Made by a program: the position numbers and the translations under genes
Part shown: in pieces, positions 20,082 through 29,588 of the stretch
Position numbering within the stretch: the first letter of the stretch is position 1
How the letters are laid out: each line of letters starts with the position of its first letter
Notes under the pieces: generated by a model
Databases searched by the model: none
What the model was told of the DNA's origin: nothing
Seen by the model: only the letters and a program-made list of their open reading frames with translations
From: Acinetobacter baretiae
GTDB taxonomy: Bacteria > Pseudomonadota > Gammaproteobacteria > Pseudomonadales > Moraxellaceae
Direction of reading: 5' to 3'
DNA length: 64,000 nucleotides
Assembly: GCF_015627105.1 (NCBI RefSeq)
Contig: NZ_VTDM01000018.1
Span: 19,732 to 83,731 of the forward strand

Positions 20082-21414
20082 ACTGTGATTTATTTGATTT
20101 TCGTTGATATTTAAAATAACTATAAAAGAAAATCAGTAGACCTACAGCATATAAAATCCCTGAAAGTAAGAGAAGAGATAAGCCTGCGGCATACACCAAC
20201 CAAGCAGCATACAGTGTTGCGATAGATGCAATACAGATATGTTTACTTTGACCAAGTTTGAGCGAAGTTTTAAGGTAAAAGGCAGAAACTAAAAAGTAAG
20301 GTAATAAAATCATCACAGATGAAATGAGGAGCAAATTGTTGTAGTTTTTATCAAAAAAACAAACCGCAATTAAAGAAACCTGAACCACAATAGAGGTGAG
20401 CCATAGTGAAGCAATCGGCACATTATTTTCATTGGTTTTTAAAAAAATGTCAGGAAAAGCACCATTTTTAGCAGCAAGAAAAGGGATTTCTGTTGCAAAT
20501 AAAGTCCAACTTAAATATGAAGAAGCCACTGAAATAATAAGACCTACGGTAATAATGATTGTACCGGGTAAACCAATCAGATGCGTTAAAATGGTTGCCA
20601 TAGATGGGTTATGTAAACCGGCAATATCTGCTCGACTGAGCACACCATAAGACAGTACAGTCACCATAATATAAAAAACTAATGCGACTACAACACCTAG
20701 TACAGTGGCTTTGCCAATGTCATGACGGTTTTTAGCACGAGATGACAAAACTACAGCACCTTCCACCCCAGTAAATACCCATAGTGTGATGAGCATTAAG
20801 TCTTTAACCTGTTGCCATACAGGGACTTGTAATGACGTATCTAAAAAATTAAGTTTAAATAAGTCGAGCTTGAAGGCAATAAAGCTGAAAATAATGAATA
20901 CAACCATGGGTACGATCTTGGCAATGGTGGCAACCAAATTCACAATCGCTGCTTCTTTAATGCCTTTACTCACCAATAAGTGAATGAGCCACACAAAAAT
21001 TGAAGAACCAATGATGGCATATAAGGTGTTACCTTCACCAAAGATAATCTGTTCTTTCGTGTCTACAAACATTCCTAGTGCAGAAAATGCAATCACCACA
21101 TAACCGACAATACCAATGGTTGTACACAGCCAATATCCCCAAGCTGAACAAAAACCAATCAGCTCACCAAAACCTTCACGTGCATAGTTGTAAATACCAC
21201 CTTCGAGTGTTGGAAACTGACGAGATAAATAAAGCAGGGAATAGGCTAAAAATAAAATACCGACCCCTGTGATTCCCCATGCAATGATTAATGCTGAACC
21301 ATTAGCAACTTGAGCCATATTTTGAGGTAGGCTAAACACACCAGAACCAACCATTGAGCTAAACACAAGGGCAGTAAGAGCGACTAAACCGATTTTACGA
21401 GAAGAAGAAGACAT
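20080..21414 (-). CDS. APC-family amino acid permease/antiporter
   Basis: Inner-membrane amino acid transporter with about 12-13 membrane segments in 444 residues. The N-terminal VFSSMVGSGVFSLP is the APC helix-1 motif, and the fold resembles the basic amino acid/polyamine antiporter (APA, ArcD-like) branch. It starts 5 bp after the stop of mmuM, so the two genes form an operon. The pairing suggests S-methylmethionine or another methionine-related substrate, as in E. coli mmuPM, but E. coli MmuP belongs to a different APC branch. Substrate is therefore open: S-methylmethionine, methionine or a basic amino acid. Confidence 0.85.
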   Translation of the reverse strand: MSSSSRKIGLVALTALVFSSMVGSGVFSLPQNMAQVANGSALIIAWGITGVGILFLAYSLLYLSRQFPTLEGGIYNYAREGFGELIGFCSAWGYWLCTTIGIVGYVVIAFSALGMFVDTKEQIIFGEGNTLYAIIGSSIFVWLIHLLVSKGIKEAAIVNLVATIAKIVPMVVFIIFSFIAFKLDLFKLNFLDTSLQVPVWQQVKDLMLITLWVFTGVEGAVVLSSRAKNRHDIGKATVLGVVVALVFYIMVTVLSYGVLSRADIAGLHNPSMATILTHLIGLPGTIIITVGLIISVASSYLSWTLFATEIPFLAAKNGAFPDIFLKTNENNVPIASLWLTSIVVQVSLIAVCFFDKNYNNLLLISSVMILLPYFLVSAFYLKTSLKLGQSKHICIASIATLYAAWLVYAAGLSLLLLSGILYAVGLLIFFYSYFKYQRKSNKSQ

Positions 21415-21419
21415 AGTTA

Positions 21420-22295
21420 TTATTCTTTAAGGTGGATAGACAATTGCTGTATGTGTGCTGGGCTAATACCACAGCACCCTCCAATTAAACTTGCACCTGC
21501 TTCTTGCCATTGTTTCGCAAAATCTAAGTACATCTTTTCATCGAGGTCTTTTCGAACATCATCTAATCCATCATTTGCTGTTGCCGTTTCATTTTGTGGT
21601 GGAAATGCATTGGCATATGCCCCAACATGCACATGAGGCAGTAATTGCTTCATTTCATGAATGGCCTGTAAAATGACTTCAGGCTGACAACAGTTAAATA
21701 AAACGGTATGTATGCCTAGTTTTTGAATGAGCTGTGCTGCTTGAGCTAAAGTTTCACCTGAGCGTAATTGACTTTGTGGTAAGTCAACATTGTCTTGTAA
21801 AGTAAATGAAACCCAATATGGTCGATCATCTTTAGGTACAAGAGCATGCACCATTTCTACTTCTTGTAGGCAAGATTGTGTTTCTGCAAGCCAGAGGTCA
21901 ACATCGTGTGTTAATGTCTCAATAATAGGTAGCGCAATATCAGACACTTGATCTTGATCAAATAGGTCTGCACGGTACGAACCAAATAATGGTGGAAGAC
22001 AGCCTGCAATTTTGGTTTGCTTTTTGGTGGCTTGTACTGCAAGTTTTGCTTGCTCAAGTGCGACCGCAGTCAGTTGTCTCACTTCTTTTTTAAAACGCTC
22101 TTCACCAATATGAAATGGTACAACGGCATAGTTATTTGTGGTAATGACTTCAGCACCTGCTTCAATGAAGTCAATATGAACTTGTTTCACAATGTCTGGT
22201 GCTTCCCATAAAGCAAGTGCAGACCATTCAGGTTGGCGAAATGGTGCGCCACGGCGTGCTAACTCTCGTCCAACACCACCATCTAAAATTTTCAT
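21420..22295 (-). CDS. mmuM: Homocysteine S-methyltransferase
   Basis: Transfers a methyl group from S-methylmethionine (or S-adenosylmethionine) to homocysteine, giving methionine. Zinc ligands are visible in FNCCQPE (about residues 203-209) and the C-terminal GGCCGIS. The N-terminus MKILDGGVGRELARRG is typical. I take ATG 22295, with GGGG upstream; a TTG at 22307 is in frame but unlikely. About 291 residues, the YbgG/MmuM length. It is first in an operon with the permease at 20080. Confidence 0.93.
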   Translation of the reverse strand: MKILDGGVGRELARRGAPFRQPEWSALALWEAPDIVKQVHIDFIEAGAEVITTNNYAVVPFHIGEERFKKEVRQLTAVALEQAKLAVQATKKQTKIAGCLPPLFGSYRADLFDQDQVSDIALPIIETLTHDVDLWLAETQSCLQEVEMVHALVPKDDRPYWVSFTLQDNVDLPQSQLRSGETLAQAAQLIQKLGIHTVLFNCCQPEVILQAIHEMKQLLPHVHVGAYANAFPPQNETATANDGLDDVRKDLDEKMYLDFAKQWQEAGASLIGGCCGISPAHIQQLSIHLKE

Positions 22296-22436
22296 TGTTT
22301 GCCCCAAGTTAAACTTTTATTTGGCAGTATACTGAAAAATGATGGTTTTTCGTTAATCAAGTTTTCAATAAACTTATTCAAAAAAATATTAAATGAATTT
22401 TATGGATATGGATGTGGATTATTTTTATATGAACCA

Positions 22437-22471
22437 TAAAAAAAGCCAAGTCATACAACTTGGCTTTTTTA
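22437..22471 (-). terminator. Terminator of the fru operon
   Basis: Stem AAGCCAAGT / ACTTGGCTT with a 6-nt loop, flanked by an A-run and a T-run, directly after fruA on the minus strand. The A/T flanks allow function in both directions. Confidence 0.9.
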
Positions 22472-22484
22472 TTATCTGGTTTGG

Positions 22485-24188
22485 TTATGCTTTTTCAGCG
22501 ACCAGCTCAGGTTGTTTTTGTTTGAGGAGTGCATAGGTAATACCTGTTAATACACTACCTGCACAAATGGCCAATAAATAGGCACCAGCATGGTTCATCG
22601 CATTTGGAATTAAAAGGACAAAAATACCGCCGTGTGCTGTTTTGAGCTCACAGTTTAAATACGCAACCAAAGCACCTGTCAGTAGACCACCTAAAATACA
22701 ACTTGGAATCACACGTTTAGGATCTTTTGCAGCAAATGAAATTGCACCTTCAGAAACAAAACATAAACCCAATACGAAAGAGGCTTTGCCTGTATCTCGT
22801 TCTGCTTGTTCAAATTTTGCTTTTGCTAAAAATGTTGCAATTGCCATACCTAAAGGAGGGACCATGCCACCTGCCATAGCTGCAGCAATTGGCATGTAGT
22901 GATTTGTTGTAAATAGACCAATGGCCACAGCATAAGCGGCCTTGTTAATTGGACCACCCAAATCAATACACATCATACCGGCAATGACCATGCCCATTAA
23001 TACAGCATTGGTTGAACCCATACCCGTTAGAAACGTCTTTAGCATTTCAAAAAGGTAAGCGACAGGTGTACCCACCACATAAACCATCAGCAACCCTGTC
23101 ACTAAGCTTGCTAATAATGGAATAATCAAGATTGGTTTTAATGATTCAACACTTTGGGGGAGTTTGAGTTTTTTAGCTAAAAAGAGGGCAATGTAACCTG
23201 CGATAAAACCAGATGCTATGCCACCTAAAAATCCAGCACCCAAAGGCCCTGAGGCCAATAATCCACCAATTAAGCCAGGTGTTAAACCTGGTCGATCTGC
23301 AATAGAGTAAGCAATATAGCCTGAAAGCATAGGTACCATTAACATCATGGCTGTTTTGCCAATCATGGCAAGATTTGCACCCAATGAGCCATCTACAGGA
23401 TGTATACCAAATACTAAAGAAATGGCGAGAATCAAACCACCTGCAACCACCATGGGTAGCATGTAAGAAATACCTGTAAGCAAGTGTTTATATAAACCAG
23501 CTTGCTCTTTTTTCTCGTCTTGGGCTTTAGTTGTAGATTGTTTACCAGAATCTAAAACGGTTGCCTCTTTCACTGCATTTTCAAAGGCTTTGTCTGTTTG
23601 TTTGAGTGCAAAGCCTGTAGCACAACGATATACACGTTTACCCACAAAGCGATCTGTATTCACTTCAATATCTGTGGCTAAAATAACAATATCTGCTTGA
23701 GAAATGCTTTCAGCAGTTAAGATATTTTTTGCCCCTACAGAGCCTTGAGTTTCAATTTGAATCTCATAGCCATGCTTTTTTGCACCCTGTTGCAATGCTT
23801 CAGCAGCCATAAACGTATGCGCTACGCCCGTTGGACAGGCAGTAATTGCAACAAAACGAGTTGCCCCCGTAGCTGTTGTTGCTAATTGATCTGCCGTTGT
23901 TGCTGTGCTGAGTGCATGTGCCAAAATGTCTTTTGTATTGCTTTGAGCAACATCTAGACTCACAATTGAAACGGTTTTTTGTTCAATCATTTTGGTGTTT
24001 GTCGGCTTATCACCAACAATAATGACCTGTTGTGCTGTACTGATCGCTTCATCTTCGAGCGATTGTGCAACAGTGGCAGTGTAACCTTGTTGAGTGGCAG
24101 TTTGAGCCAGTTTACGTGTTAAAATAGATGCATTAACAGGTTTTTCTGCACTATTTGGCACAAATAGAATATGTTTGGTCTCTTCCAT
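22485..24188 (-). CDS. fruA: Fructose PTS permease, EIIBC components
   Basis: Imports fructose and phosphorylates it to fructose-1-phosphate. The N-terminal part (about 1-100) is a degenerate IIB-like domain. The functional IIB domain follows, with the phosphocysteine in ITACPTGVAHTFMAAEA (Cys118 counted from ATG 24188). The C-terminal IIC membrane domain (about 235-555) contains GGLILAISLVFG, the G-rich GGLLASGPLGAGFLGG and NKAAYAVAIGLF. About 567 residues, as for FruA. Start at ATG 24188 with AGGTG upstream; GTG 24197 is an alternative. Third gene of fruB-fruK-fruA. Confidence 0.95.
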   Translation of the reverse strand: MEETKHILFVPNSAEKPVNASILTRKLAQTATQQGYTATVAQSLEDEAISTAQQVIIVGDKPTNTKMIEQKTVSIVSLDVAQSNTKDILAHALSTATTADQLATTATGATRFVAITACPTGVAHTFMAAEALQQGAKKHGYEIQIETQGSVGAKNILTAESISQADIVILATDIEVNTDRFVGKRVYRCATGFALKQTDKAFENAVKEATVLDSGKQSTTKAQDEKKEQAGLYKHLLTGISYMLPMVVAGGLILAISLVFGIHPVDGSLGANLAMIGKTAMMLMVPMLSGYIAYSIADRPGLTPGLIGGLLASGPLGAGFLGGIASGFIAGYIALFLAKKLKLPQSVESLKPILIIPLLASLVTGLLMVYVVGTPVAYLFEMLKTFLTGMGSTNAVLMGMVIAGMMCIDLGGPINKAAYAVAIGLFTTNHYMPIAAAMAGGMVPPLGMAIATFLAKAKFEQAERDTGKASFVLGLCFVSEGAISFAAKDPKRVIPSCILGGLLTGALVAYLNCELKTAHGGIFVLLIPNAMNHAGAYLLAICAGSVLTGITYALLKQKQPELVAEKA

Positions 24189-24197
24189 GTTATTCAC

Positions 24198-25130
24198 CTA
24201 GCTCAAAGAATCAACAGTGATTTGTTTTTTTAGATTGTCAATCGCTGATAAATCTTCTATTGCAAATCCAATTTGAGTCACTGCATTGCTACCAATTGCA
24301 GTGGCTGTTTTGAGGGTTTCCTCTGGAGAGTATTGACTTAAAAAGCCATGAATCATACCTGCAACCAAAGAATCGCCTGCACCAACAGTACTTTTTACAT
24401 GTACTCTTGGCGCTTTAGCATGTAATGGATGTACAGGATGTACCCAATTCACGCCATGTTCACCCATAGAAATCACAATGTTTTCAATATCAACTTGATG
24501 ATCTTGAATTAATTGTTTTTGTTGTGCAAACGTTTCGGCAGGTTGGTTATATGCCTCAGCCAATTCATCTGTATTGGGTTTAATTAGCCACGGATTCGCT
24601 CGAATGGCAGCACTTAATGCAGGGCCACTCGTATCAACTACGACTTTTTTACCTTTACTTTTAAGCCATTCAATCAGTTCAACCAACTCAGTGGTGGTAA
24701 ACCCTTGAGGCAAGCTTCCTGAAACAACCACAATTTCTACAGGATCAAGTAAGCCTTCAATCGTTGCATGGAGCGCGTCTTTATCTTTTTGTGTGACAGC
24801 AAAACCTTTTCCATTAATATCGGTCATTCGCCCAGATTGTTCACCTACTTTAATATTTTGACGAGTCTCGCCTTGAATATAAATGAAGTGATTGTCAAAA
24901 CCTTCATGCGCAAAATGTTTATCAAAAATTTGACGATTTTCTTGACCCAAAAAACCAGTAATGATTGCTTTGTGGCCAAGATCTTTGAGCACTTGTGCGA
25001 CATTTAAGCCTTTGCCTGCCGCAAGGCTTTGAGCTGACTGTTGACGATTTACATGCCCAACATGAAGGGTGTCAATCTGAATCGTGACATCAATTGCAGG
25101 ATTGAGTGTTACGGTTAAAACTTTTGCCAT
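24198..25130 (-). CDS. fruK: 1-phosphofructokinase
   Basis: Phosphorylates fructose-1-phosphate to fructose-1,6-bisphosphate. A PfkB-family kinase of 310 residues with the two signatures: AAGKGLNVAQVLKDLG (about 37-52) and the C-terminal STVGAGDSLVAGMIHG with the catalytic Asp. The N-terminus VLTVTLNPAIDVTIQ is typical of FruK and tagatose kinases; the fru context decides for FruK. It has an AGGTG ribosome site and lies between fruB and fruA with almost no gaps. Confidence 0.95.
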   Translation of the reverse strand: MAKVLTVTLNPAIDVTIQIDTLHVGHVNRQQSAQSLAAGKGLNVAQVLKDLGHKAIITGFLGQENRQIFDKHFAHEGFDNHFIYIQGETRQNIKVGEQSGRMTDINGKGFAVTQKDKDALHATIEGLLDPVEIVVVSGSLPQGFTTTELVELIEWLKSKGKKVVVDTSGPALSAAIRANPWLIKPNTDELAEAYNQPAETFAQQKQLIQDHQVDIENIVISMGEHGVNWVHPVHPLHAKAPRVHVKSTVGAGDSLVAGMIHGFLSQYSPEETLKTATAIGSNAVTQIGFAIEDLSAIDNLKKQITVDSLS

Positions 25131-25132
25131 AG

Positions 25133-27985
25133 TTATTCACCTAATTCTCGTACGGCTGTTGCGCTGTCACAGAGCAAAGCTTTCTGTGCAATTTGTTGGC
25201 ATTCAGCAAAATTTAACTGACGAATTTGTGCTTTGACCAACGGGATACTTGTACTTGACATGCTGAGTTCATCAACGCCAAGACCCATCAATACAGGCAC
25301 AGCTTTTGGATCTGCTGCTAATTCACCACAAATACCGACCCATTTCCCATGTTGATGTGCAGCACGGACGGTTTGGTCGATCAAAAGAAGCACACTTGGG
25401 TGTAAGCCATCTGCTTCTGCAGATAAAACAGGGTGACCACGGTCAATGGCCATGGTGTATTGGGTTAAATCGTTTGTACCAATACTGAAAAAATCAACTT
25501 CTTGTGCCAAAATTGGCGACAATAATGCAGCTGATGGCACTTCGATCATGATACCTACTTCGAGGTTCTCACATGGGTATGTTTCACGTAGCTCGTCTAA
25601 AATAATTTTTGCTGATCGCCATTCTTCTACACGTCCAATCATTGGAAACATAATACGTAGTGGGCGATTATCTGATGCTTTAAGCAAAGCAATCAATTGT
25701 TTACGAAGTAAATCTGGTTTACGTAAAGTTAAACGAATACCACGTACACCTAAGAATGGGTTTTCTTCTTCTGGGATCGGAACGTATGGGAGTGGTTTAT
25801 CTCCTCCAACGTCTAAAGTACGTACCACTAAAGGACGGCCTGCAAGGTCATCTAAAATGACACGGTATTCAGATTCTTGAGTGGCTTCGTCTGGTGCACT
25901 ATTGTGTGCCATAAAAACCAACTCAGTCCGTAGTAGTCCAATGGCTTCAGCACCATCTTTTACAGCTTTTTGTCCAGCATTGACTTTACCAATATTGGCT
26001 GCGATTTCGACTTGATGACCATCTAAGGTGATTGCTGGCTCTTGGCAGTGTTTTTCTGCTTCAATACGAATTTGGCGTTGGCGTTCACGTTCTGTAACGG
26101 CATGTTCAATCAATGATGCTTCAGGGCTAAGAACAAAGTCGCCATTGTCGCCATTAATCAGTACGGTTGAGTTACTTTCAATATTGAGTACGCCTGCACC
26201 TGCACCTACAATCGCAGGTATACCAAGCGCACGAGCCACGATGGCACTGTGGGCACTTGCACCGCCTACAGCGGTCAAAATACCAGCCACACGTTCTTTA
26301 TCTAAGCGTGCAACATCGCTTGGCCCGACGTCATGCATAATTAAAATATAGGGTTCTTTGGGTTCAACCACATCAGGTACATTACATAATACAGCCAGTA
26401 CACGTTCACCAATATCACGTAAGTCAGCAGCACGTTCAGCCAATAAGTGATCTTGCAAAGACTCTTGTGCTTTAGCTGCAGCTTCAATGTGCTCATGCCA
26501 TGCTGCAGGCGCAGAAAGATTTTGCTTTAGTTTTTGATGTACACCTTGAATGAGATCAGGATCATCAAGCATTGCTAAATGGGCTGTGAAAATTTGCTTG
26601 ATGGCTTCAATTTTGCTTTCAGCAATAAAGTCTTTAATATTGCTTTGTACGTGTTGAATCGCTTGTTCAAGTTTTTCAGTTTCTGCTTTTAAATTTTTGC
26701 TTTGGCGTTCGTAGTTAAATTGGCGTGGTTTAATTACATGTGCAGGGCCAAAAGCTAAACCACTCGATGCAGGAATACCAGAGGTTTGATCTTCGGTACT
26801 TTCGTCAAAGCGTAATACTTCTACTTTTTCTACTGCTTGAGTACTTGCTGTATTTTCCTCAATTGGTTCAACGTCTTCTCCTAAGCCATTTTTAACAGCC
26901 TGAATAACGTCATTTAATCCTGCCACTGCATCGGTATCAGGCTCTGCAATAAAAGTCAGCACTTGGCCACGTTTGCAACCAAGTGACAAAAGTTTGGTTA
27001 AACTTTTGGCTGAAATAAACTGGCCATCATCAACAGATACTTGTATATCGCCGACAAACTTTTTAGTGACATTAACAAGCTGTGTTGCAGGTCGTGCATG
27101 TAAGCCATGTGCATTGGCTAAAGTCACGTGCATTGATGGCCAATCTGGAATAATTTCTGCACCAATAATTTGTGCAATTTCATGACTATCGTGTTCGTAG
27201 GTCAGTTTTTTGAGTTGTTCAGGATCAAATAAAATATCCATTAAACGGTTAAACTGAGGCATGTCTAGTTGATCATTGCTTGCAATACACAATAATGTAT
27301 TGAGCTCTTCACCTTGATACTCAAGTGCAGATTCAGGCTTTACAATACTCACAGCAGGGTTGAGTACATGTTGGTTGGCCGTCACTGACCAAATACCTTC
27401 ACCAAGGTGAATCATTTGTTTGGTATCAAGTGCAGTAATAAAGCCAGCTTCAACAGCTTTTTGTTGTTTTAAACGTTGTGCAGCATGCCAAAATACATCA
27501 TCAATATCGGTAGCAGGGACTTGTGTTTCGATTAAATTTTCGTGTAGTGCTAAAGACAGTGGTTGTGCTTGAAGAAGTTCAATAATTTGTTCTGCAGATG
27601 TAGCTTGTTTTACACGGTCAGAGACATCATTAATGAGTGCTTTTGTGAGTATTTGTAGTACTTGTAAATGTTCGTCAGATTTAGCTGCAATAACCACAGC
27701 GAGGTATATTTTATTTTCTCCATCCCAGACCACACCTTCGGGGAAGTGTGCTAGGCGGACACCTGTTTGTAAAATATATTGTCTGGATTGGGGTGTACCA
27801 TGTGGAATTGCAATGCCTTGTCCTAGGTACGTTGCACTTTGTTGTTCCCGTGCTTTTAAACCATCCAAGTATTCAGGGGTAACGAGCTGGTCTTCAACTA
27901 AAATGTTGACTAGACACTGTAACGCCTGAGCTTTATCAACAGCATGTTGATTCATTCTAACATGTTGTATATCTAGCGCTAACAT
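25133..27985 (-). CDS. fruB: Fused PTS protein EIIA-Fru / HPr / Enzyme I
   Basis: Multiphosphoryl transfer protein that carries phosphate from PEP to FruA on one chain. Order: EIIA-Fru (1-145, phospho-His62 in IAIPHGT), a second degenerate EIIA-like middle domain (about 155-275), HPr (about 283-370, His296 in GLHARPA), and Enzyme I (about 400-950, His579 in GGASAHSAIVARALGIPA). The PEP-binding segment is LRTELVFM with MFPMIGRVEEW, and the end signature is FSIGTNDLTQYTMA. 950 residues fits the large FruB fusion. With it the operon needs no separate ptsHI for fructose. First gene of fruBKA; a 7-bp inverted repeat lies in its leader. Confidence 0.96.
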   Translation of the reverse strand: MLALDIQHVRMNQHAVDKAQALQCLVNILVEDQLVTPEYLDGLKAREQQSATYLGQGIAIPHGTPQSRQYILQTGVRLAHFPEGVVWDGENKIYLAVVIAAKSDEHLQVLQILTKALINDVSDRVKQATSAEQIIELLQAQPLSLALHENLIETQVPATDIDDVFWHAAQRLKQQKAVEAGFITALDTKQMIHLGEGIWSVTANQHVLNPAVSIVKPESALEYQGEELNTLLCIASNDQLDMPQFNRLMDILFDPEQLKKLTYEHDSHEIAQIIGAEIIPDWPSMHVTLANAHGLHARPATQLVNVTKKFVGDIQVSVDDGQFISAKSLTKLLSLGCKRGQVLTFIAEPDTDAVAGLNDVIQAVKNGLGEDVEPIEENTASTQAVEKVEVLRFDESTEDQTSGIPASSGLAFGPAHVIKPRQFNYERQSKNLKAETEKLEQAIQHVQSNIKDFIAESKIEAIKQIFTAHLAMLDDPDLIQGVHQKLKQNLSAPAAWHEHIEAAAKAQESLQDHLLAERAADLRDIGERVLAVLCNVPDVVEPKEPYILIMHDVGPSDVARLDKERVAGILTAVGGASAHSAIVARALGIPAIVGAGAGVLNIESNSTVLINGDNGDFVLSPEASLIEHAVTERERQRQIRIEAEKHCQEPAITLDGHQVEIAANIGKVNAGQKAVKDGAEAIGLLRTELVFMAHNSAPDEATQESEYRVILDDLAGRPLVVRTLDVGGDKPLPYVPIPEEENPFLGVRGIRLTLRKPDLLRKQLIALLKASDNRPLRIMFPMIGRVEEWRSAKIILDELRETYPCENLEVGIMIEVPSAALLSPILAQEVDFFSIGTNDLTQYTMAIDRGHPVLSAEADGLHPSVLLLIDQTVRAAHQHGKWVGICGELAADPKAVPVLMGLGVDELSMSSTSIPLVKAQIRQLNFAECQQIAQKALLCDSATAVRELGE

Positions 27986-28274
27986 AAAAAATCCTTGAAA
28001 AACATCATAAATCGAGTTAAGGCGCTGCCTTTCCGGGAAGAGTTAAAGGCAAATTCTACTATGCTTTGTCTGTAAAAGCAGTTCTTTTGGTGACAAGACA
28101 TGGCGGTAAATTTATTTTCGAAAGTTTACTTGAATTTACTTTCAATAGGTTGAGATTTTTTTCATTTTGAAAAACCTTATATAAATCATAAGTATATATT
28201 TTTAATACTTTATCGGTTATTAGATTCATCATACAATAAGTCCTTTTATTGTGCCAAGAAAAGAAAGTGAAGTC
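27986..28274. other. Divergent promoter region fruB / ybaK
   Basis: Gap of 289 bp without coding appearance. It contains the inverted repeat TGCCTTT (28026-28032) / AAAGGCA (28045-28051), 41-66 bp upstream of the fruB start. This is a possible operator for a sugar-phosphate-responsive repressor or a leader hairpin. No fruR/cra-type regulator gene is present in the window. Confidence 0.4.
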
Positions 28275-28739
28275 ATGACACCTGCATGTAAGCTGTTAAA
28301 ACAAAAAAATATTGCCTATACGTTACATGAGTATATTCATGATTCAAATTCGACCAATAGCTATGGTTTAGAAGCTGTAGAAAAACTTGCATTGCCTGCA
28401 CAAGAAGTATTTAAGACATTACTTATTAGTGACAGCAAAAACTATTATGTGGCTATTTTACCCGTAAGTCATCAATTGAATTTAAAAAAAGTAGCATCAA
28501 TACTAGGCTGTAAAAAACTTACATTAGCAGATGCAAAAGTTGCACAAAGATTAACAGGTTTTGTTGTAGGGGGAATTAGCCCAATCGGACAAAAAAGACG
28601 TTTAAAAACCGTGATTGATTGTACGGCACAACATTACACAAAAATATATGTAAGTGGAGGACGTAGAGGGCTCGATATTGGCTTAAACCCAATGGATTTA
28701 TCATTATTACTTGATGCTGAATTTGCAGATCTAATATAG
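28275..28739 (+). CDS. ybaK: Cys-tRNA(Pro)/Cys-tRNA(Cys) deacylase YbaK
   Basis: Trans-editing enzyme that hydrolyses mischarged Cys-tRNA(Pro). The N-terminus MTPACKLLKQKNIAYTLHEY matches YbaK/EbsC. Core motifs are PAQEVFKTLL, the conserved VLPVSHQLNLKKVA-like stretch around residues 67-80, and GGISPIGQKRRLKTVID with the family G-x-x-P loop. 154 residues from ATG 28275; the GTG at 28251 would add 8 residues outside the family. Single gene, with the next gene more than 800 bp away. Confidence 0.93.
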   Translation: MTPACKLLKQKNIAYTLHEYIHDSNSTNSYGLEAVEKLALPAQEVFKTLLISDSKNYYVAILPVSHQLNLKKVASILGCKKLTLADAKVAQRLTGFVVGGISPIGQKRRLKTVIDCTAQHYTKIYVSGGRRGLDIGLNPMDLSLLLDAEFADLI

Positions 28740-29588
28740 ATGAAAAAAATGGTGAAATATAGGTCATATACGATTGAAATGTCTTTAATACACATTGCTT
28801 TATTGAAATTTGATTAAAATTCAATATGGCCAGTATTTTGAACGACTAATATATTTCTATTCCTAAGTCATAAGTGACATATAGATATTTGATTAAAAAC
28901 CTACATTACAAATAAAACCATTAATATTTGAGATCAACTACAAATAAGCGCTATTTAAAATAGGATTTACTGAAAATAGGCGTACACATTTGAACTGACA
29001 TATGATGTTAAAAAAGTGTGATCTATCATCACTATACTTTTGCGTGTGGCTTGGTTTTAATGCTTTTATAGGTAATATCAGGTGTCATCCCAATTTTCCT
29101 TGTTATTTTGGGATTTTAATGGTGAAAAATAGTGTTTTTCTTATATTAAGAATGATAGTGTTTTAAGCTAAAATAACCTAAATTACAGATTGTGAGTATC
29201 TTTAAGTTATTATGTTTTAGATAAGTTTATATAATAAATAGGGTGATTTTTCCAAAAATAGAAAGTGGATGCGATATAAATATAGTCAAACCACTCAAAA
29301 ATACATACAAGTAAAAGCTACCAAATACGGCTACATAAGGCTTTAGCATGATTAACTGTATGAACAATTAGATGGTTTCACTATAGGTTACAGCATTAAA
29401 AATAAGTTATTACTTTTCAAATCATGTTCATAAAAATATCTAAAACAGTGTCTTATTCAAATAGCTTACATAAAAGTAGTGCTTTTAAGAAATAAACAGC
29501 TCATTTTAAGCCTTAAATCATAAATGAGCAGAATAATTCATCGTGGTAGAGCGATATATAACGTCATAACATTATTAAAGATTTTAAT
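28740..29588. other. Long AT-rich intergenic region
   Basis: 849 bp between ybaK and the MFS gene. No convincing ORF was found on either strand. A terminator-like hairpin (29087-29117) is the only clear element. A decayed gene cannot be ruled out by eye. Confidence 0.5.
29087..29117 (+). terminator. Terminator-like hairpin in the long gap
   Basis: ATCCCAA (29087-29093) and TTGGGAT (29108-29114) form a 7-bp stem with a 14-nt loop, followed by TTT. It lies about 350 bp after ybaK, so it may end a long ybaK 3'-UTR or an unannotated transcript. Confidence 0.4.
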
